Positions 59,820 to 64,000 of a stretch of DNA of 64,000 nucleotides are shown here, one piece after another (position 1 is the stretch's first letter; each line of letters begins with the position of its first letter). Source of the DNA: Colwellia sp. 39_35_sub15_T18. Lineage in GTDB: Bacteria > Pseudomonadota > Gammaproteobacteria > Enterobacterales > Alteromonadaceae. The notes beneath the pieces are model-generated. The model saw nothing but the letters and a program-made list of their open reading frames with translations, made no database searches and was not told the origin of the DNA. The stretch is from the NCBI GenBank assembly GCA_002162675.1, contig MAAE01000052.1, forward strand, positions 1-64,000, written 5' to 3'. Both the position numbers and the translations under genes were made by a program.

Positions 59820-61079
59820 CTAAAAGCGATAGTTATATTGCGCTGACATGATCAAGGCATCACCGCTAGAATTAAATTGCCATTGCTGGCCAAAGTCATC
59901 CGTTTCGGTAAAGGTTTCTTCTTGTCCCTTGACATAGCTGAAACCAAAATCAGCAGAGGAAGCATTTTTAAAGCGATAACTAAAGCCTGTGCTGTACCAA
60001 ACTCGGTTACTGTCTGGAATAGAGATAGAGCGATATGCTTGTTGAACAGGGGTTTCGTCGTAAGCGATACCGGCTCTGAAGGTTATCGCCTCATCAAAAT
60101 CATAACTAACACCAAGCGATGAACGCATCGAATTTTCAAAATTTTCTACTTTTGAAAAAACGGGGTCATCAATACCTTGAGCAAAGGCTTCTAATTTTTC
60201 AAAACTACTCCAGCCGGTCCACATAACGCTGTAGTGTATAGCAAACTTATCGCTTAATTGGTGGAAACCTGACAATTCAGCAATATCTGGTAAAGCAATA
60301 GCTAAGTCGCCCGCCAGCACTTGCCCTTCTAAGCCACCAAGCGCAATCGGTAAATCATTGGAATAGTCTCCTGTTAGCGTTAAATCAACCTGACTTCGAT
60401 AAGATAATGAAATACGGTTCTGGGCATTAATTTCATATAAGGCTCCAATATTCCAACCAAAACCATAATCATCACCGGTCATGTTGGCTGCAATGGTTGC
60501 ATTAGGCAGGTTAAATTGATTAGCACCCAAATTCCGTGATAACTCAGCATCGCCATACACTAGATTAAGTCCAGCCCCTAAGCTTAATTTTTCATTAATT
60601 TTATAGCTCACGCTGCCATTAAAGTTAACCGTGGTCAGCGATGTTTCACCGCCCAGTAAGCCCGCAGCATAATCCTCTGGCAATTTTGTTGATAAACCAA
60701 AATTAGAAAAAACCCCAAAACCAATCGCTAGCTCATGGTTAATGGGCTGAATATAATAAATTGATGGAATAAATGCGTCAGGGGCAATGCTGCTAAGGTT
60801 TAGTGTTTCAGCATCTATCCCTTGCGGGGCAGAAACACCTTCAAGTGACACATCGGGGAAAATTGCCGTGGCGAGTACCGAAATTTCAGCCTGTTCAAAC
60901 ATTGACATCGCCGCAGGGTTTCTGGCCAAAACCGCGGCATTATCAGCAATGGCGCCTTCACCAGCAAAGGCTCTTCCTAGACCCGTAGCGCTATGCTCAT
61001 TCAATTGAAAGGCAGCAGCAGAAGCATCAAGTACCAACAGGTTAGCCGTTACCGCGAGTATATTTTTATTTATTTTCAT
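59820..61079 (-). CDS. FadL/OmpP1-family outer-membrane transporter
   Basis: A 419-residue beta-barrel of the FadL family, importing long-chain fatty acids or other hydrophobic compounds. The signal peptide ends ASAAA, then AFQLNEHSATGLGRAFAGEG (the plug/N-terminal hatch) and NPAAMSMF. The barrel has VPSIYYIQP-like strands and ends in an aromatic residue (AQYNYRF). All FadL landmarks are present, including the NPA motif. It is 22 bp from the lipoprotein gene downstream on the same strand, so they may be cotranscribed. Confidence 0.9.
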   Translation of the reverse strand: MKINKNILAVTANLLVLDASAAAFQLNEHSATGLGRAFAGEGAIADNAAVLARNPAAMSMFEQAEISVLATAIFPDVSLEGVSAPQGIDAETLNLSSIAPDAFIPSIYYIQPINHELAIGFGVFSNFGLSTKLPEDYAAGLLGGETSLTTVNFNGSVSYKINEKLSLGAGLNLVYGDAELSRNLGANQFNLPNATIAANMTGDDYGFGWNIGALYEINAQNRISLSYRSQVDLTLTGDYSNDLPIALGGLEGQVLAGDLAIALPDIAELSGFHQLSDKFAIHYSVMWTGWSSFEKLEAFAQGIDDPVFSKVENFENSMRSSLGVSYDFDEAITFRAGIAYDETPVQQAYRSISIPDSNRVWYSTGFSYRFKNASSADFGFSYVKGQEETFTETDDFGQQWQFNSSGDALIMSAQYNYRF

Positions 61080-61191
61080 ATTGACTTTCTTTTAGCAGAT
61101 AAGAGAGCCGTTAATATAATCTGAAGATGTATAAACAATCGCCCTTGCATTAGCCCAATGGTACAAACAGCCCGTTGGTTAGTACATTCAT

Positions 61192-64000
61192 CTAGCGTAA
61201 ACTAATTTTTACTAAGTCTTTACCTATCATATAAAGACAAGGCAGTAGCACTAAGGTCAATACGGTGGCAAATAACAATCCCCAGCCTAAGGCTAAAGCC
61301 ATCGGTGCTAACATAGGATCAGTGCCCCCCAAACCATAGGCTAACGGCATAACACCCGCCACGGTCGTTAACGTTGTTAAAATAATAGCGCGCAAGCGAT
61401 TAGTAGCGCCTTCAGCAACGAGGGCAATAACACTGTCTTGCTTATTTTGCTTAATGAGCTGATTTAAATGTTCAACCATGACTAACGAGTCATTAACAAC
61501 AACGCCAGCTAAGCCGACACTGCCTAACATCGCTAAAAAGCTAAGTGCCATTGAATGCCAATAAAAGGTCAATATCACACCCAAAATACTAAAAGGCACC
61601 GCCACTAATATTAGTAATGGTTGCCCCCACGAATTAAACAACAGCACCAGTAAGAAATAGATGCCAACAGCCGCGAGTAAAAATATTTTAAATAAATCAA
61701 CCATAGAATCAGACAATTGCTCTGACTCACCACCTACTTCTACCCGAATTTCAGGCCATTTACGCTGTAAGCTATCAATTGAGGCTTGTGCTTGAGCGAT
61801 GGCCATAACGGCTGTCGTGACTGTTTTGTCGACACCAGCACTAATGGTAATCGCACGGTCATAATCATAATGGTAAAAATTGGCTGGGCCTGGAGATTGC
61901 TCAAAGCTGGCAATGTCCGTAAGGGGGATCAACCGACCATCACTGTTCGCGATAGTGATCAATGATAAATCATCAGAGCTGTCTCTCGCTTGCTTGTTGT
62001 ATATGACGCGAAAATCCATGTCTTCGTCACCATAACGAATCGTTGTTGCCACCTCGCCATCAAAAACAACCCTTAATGTTGCCGCAACATCTGAGACGGT
62101 AAGTTTGCGCGCGGCTAATTTTTCATAATCTATATTAATTGCTGTTTGCGACTTACCGGCCTTATCATCACGTTCAATGTCTTTAACGCCAGCAATAGCC
62201 GTAAGTGTCTCGACAATATCAGCAGCGACGGCTGCCCTTTTTACATCATCGGTGCCCACTACACGCAATAAAATGGGGTCTCCCGTTGACGGACCATCAC
62301 CAACCACGGTGAACACTAAACTATTAAAGCCTTGCATCGTTTTAGATTTATTGCTCAATTCAGCCATTATTTGTTCTGCGGTACGGGTGCGTTTAGAAAA
62401 GGGCGTTAAATTTATTGTCAATTCGGCGATATTAGTTTGTTCAACCTCAGGAAAATCACTTTGTAGCCCCACCCGAGTGGTAAATGACTCCAATTCTTCT
62501 TTGGCAAGTGATGCCACTAATTGCTCAACCCCTTTAATTTTATCTGAACTTGCTTGCAGCGAGGTATTCGAGGGAAATTCAGCGGCAACTTTTATGATGC
62601 GAGCAGACTCAGCAGGAAACATGATCAAAATTAAATCATCTTTTACTTTCATTACCGTAAAGGTGGTTAGCACAATAAAGCAACCAATAACCACATAACG
62701 CCAGCGCAGTAATTTACTGATCAACCATAAATATCCTTGTCGAACCTGACGAAAAACGCCTCCTTGTTGAGAGACTACTTTTTTGTCATCAATAATATGT
62801 GCTGGTAAGGCAATACTGACTTCTAACAACGAAATAAAGAGTGCCAAGCAAACCACCAAAGGAATCACAAAAATGAATTTACCAATAAGCCCATCCATGA
62901 AAAAAAGCGGCGAAAAAGCCAGTACGGTAGTGCACATAGTCGTTAAAACGGGCACGAAAACTTCTTGCAAACCGTCTACTGCCGCCTCAATGCCTGATTT
63001 ACCCATTTCTTTATGACGATGGATGTTTTCTGCGACAATAATGGCATCGTCAACAACAATACCTAGCACTAGTATCATGCCAGCAAGTGCTAAAGAGTTA
63101 AGTGTTTGATCAAATACCGGCAATAGAAAAACAACCCCAAGCAAAGTCACCGGTATGCCAATACCCACCCATAATGCGGTTTTAAAATTAAGGAACAAAC
63201 TAAGCACAATAAGCACTAAAATTAGCCCGGTGATACCATTTTTTGCGACCACGCCAATACGAGCATCTACCGCCAGAGACTCGTCTCCGGTGATGATTAA
63301 GTTGACTCCTGCCGGCAAGTATTGCATCTCTGCTTCCATCGCCGATTTAACGATATTAACCGTACGAATAATATCGGCATTATCTTGTTTTTGTACTAGT
63401 AGTGAAATTGCCGCCTGACCGTTTAAATGCGTTAAGGTAATCGGCTGTTCAAAGCTGTCTTCGATGACGGAGAGATCTCTAATACGCACACTTTCACCGT
63501 CAAAAACGGAGCGCACAATGACATCTTTTACCGCTAAAGGGTTTTTAAACTGTGATAGCGTTACCACATTACGCTCGTTAGTATAGGATTCAAAACTCCC
63601 CGCGGTAGCTTGAATATTGCGTGCCCGAATGGCATCGAGGATCACGCCAACAGAAAGCTGATAAGCATCGAGCTTGTTAGGGTCAATATTAATTAACACT
63701 TCGCGGGCTCGGTAACCGTATTTACGCACCTGCGCTACCCCTGGCAACTGATTTATTTTCTTTTCTAGTCGTTTGGCAATCGCGCGCATTTCACGATAAG
63801 GAATATCCCCCGTTAAGCCTATTTCGACTATGGGTCGTAAGGTTGACTTAACTTCTGTCACCACAGGTAAGGAATCAAGTTCATCAGGTAAATCGGTAAC
63901 ACGATTCACCGCTTGCCTGATTTCATCCTTAACCGTTTTTTGATCGCTAATATCGGCATCAATCTGTACCTCAATGGTGGATAAATTTTCCATTGAGTAT
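61192..64000 (-). CDS. RND-family permease, 5' end outside the window
   Basis: At least 935 residues of an RND pump; the reading frame continues leftward past position 64000 (Tyr-Ser before the visible Met at 63993), so the start is missing. The TM4 signature LVLGIVVDDAIIVAENIHRH keeps both Asp residues, unlike the permease at 39887. The spans GITGLILVLIVLSLFLNF and LDAIRARNIQATAGSFESYT-type porter motifs are typical. The C-terminus ends KISLR. It resembles divergent marine RND permeases rather than AcrB. An adaptor is presumably upstream, outside the window. Confidence 0.92.
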   Translation of the reverse strand, partial: YSMENLSTIEVQIDADISDQKTVKDEIRQAVNRVTDLPDELDSLPVVTEVKSTLRPIVEIGLTGDIPYREMRAIAKRLEKKINQLPGVAQVRKYGYRAREVLINIDPNKLDAYQLSVGVILDAIRARNIQATAGSFESYTNERNVVTLSQFKNPLAVKDVIVRSVFDGESVRIRDLSVIEDSFEQPITLTHLNGQAAISLLVQKQDNADIIRTVNIVKSAMEAEMQYLPAGVNLIITGDESLAVDARIGVVAKNGITGLILVLIVLSLFLNFKTALWVGIGIPVTLLGVVFLLPVFDQTLNSLALAGMILVLGIVVDDAIIVAENIHRHKEMGKSGIEAAVDGLQEVFVPVLTTMCTTVLAFSPLFFMDGLIGKFIFVIPLVVCLALFISLLEVSIALPAHIIDDKKVVSQQGGVFRQVRQGYLWLISKLLRWRYVVIGCFIVLTTFTVMKVKDDLILIMFPAESARIIKVAAEFPSNTSLQASSDKIKGVEQLVASLAKEELESFTTRVGLQSDFPEVEQTNIAELTINLTPFSKRTRTAEQIMAELSNKSKTMQGFNSLVFTVVGDGPSTGDPILLRVVGTDDVKRAAVAADIVETLTAIAGVKDIERDDKAGKSQTAINIDYEKLAARKLTVSDVAATLRVVFDGEVATTIRYGDEDMDFRVIYNKQARDSSDDLSLITIANSDGRLIPLTDIASFEQSPGPANFYHYDYDRAITISAGVDKTVTTAVMAIAQAQASIDSLQRKWPEIRVEVGGESEQLSDSMVDLFKIFLLAAVGIYFLLVLLFNSWGQPLLILVAVPFSILGVILTFYWHSMALSFLAMLGSVGLAGVVVNDSLVMVEHLNQLIKQNKQDSVIALVAEGATNRLRAIILTTLTTVAGVMPLAYGLGGTDPMLAPMALALGWGLLFATVLTLVLLPCLYMIGKDLVKISLR

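Overview
The window reads as the chromosome of a marine gammaproteobacterium of the Alteromonadales, most likely Colwelliaceae (Colwellia/Thalassotalea type). This is an inference from the low G+C look of the DNA, the PEP-CTERM protein and the conserved block rpoD-dnaG-yqeY-rpsU-tsaD / plsY-folB-folK-uppP / zapE-zapG-degQ-degS. No rRNA genes and no CRISPR array are visible.

About 1-7.1 kb is a mosaic of small cassette-like genes: an IS256-type transposase end at the left edge, three Phd/YefM-type toxin-antitoxin loci (two intact, one fused and frameshifted), a truncated HigA, a ParD with a truncated ParE, a frameshifted RelE/ParE toxin, two VOC proteins, a PEP-mutase-like enzyme, a DUF1272 protein and an NADP-dependent oxidoreductase. 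They are separated by palindromic repeats that look like integron attC sites, with no integron integrase in view. About 7.3-15.2 kb holds an M20 peptidase divergent from two consecutive ATP-grasp ligases and a large leaderless M14 carboxypeptidase, which looks like a peptide or amide ligation and trimming system, followed by a MerR regulator and a membrane-anchored metallo-beta-lactamase-fold protein. About 15.4-18.5 kb has a PEP-CTERM exported protein behind a sigma-54-like promoter and a mobile mystery protein A/B (Xre + Fic) pair.

The central result is a roughly 14.1-kb island (about 18,869-32,950) inserted inside the T-loop of a tRNA-Ile(CAU) gene. The two halves of the split tRNA are still recognisable at the ends and rejoin to exactly 77 nt across a shared 4-bp GAAC. 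Inside its right end the island carries a complete replacement tRNA-Ile(CAU), interrupted between anticodon base 36 and base 37 by a 252-nt ORF-less group I intron. The island ends are a 10-bp inverted repeat, and the inferred circle junction has a 6-bp spacer. Its mobility operon is five genes with overlapping ends on the minus strand: a tyrosine recombinase, a 1366-residue protein with a second RHRHY recombinase site and an internally duplicated N-terminus, two small proteins, and a RecD-like helicase. From memory this resembles the Gamma-Mobile-Trio islands. The cargo contains two unrelated candidate effectors, one with a HEPN-like RNxxxH motif, each preceded by and overlapping a homologous 43-45-residue micro-ORF.

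From 33 kb to the end is mostly conserved chromosome: an outer-membrane barrel, rpoD, dnaG, yqeY (apparently frameshifted near its start), rpsU, tsaD, an RND pump with its adaptor, plsY, folB, folK, uppP, a CnoX-like thioredoxin-fold chaperone, zapE (its 3' end tandemly repeated), zapG, degQ, degS, a type IV pilin-like protein, a GAF-GAF-GGDEF-EAL protein, a 2OG-Fe oxygenase, an RsuA-type pseudouridine synthase, a Sel1-like lipoprotein, a FadL porin and a second RND permease running off the right edge.
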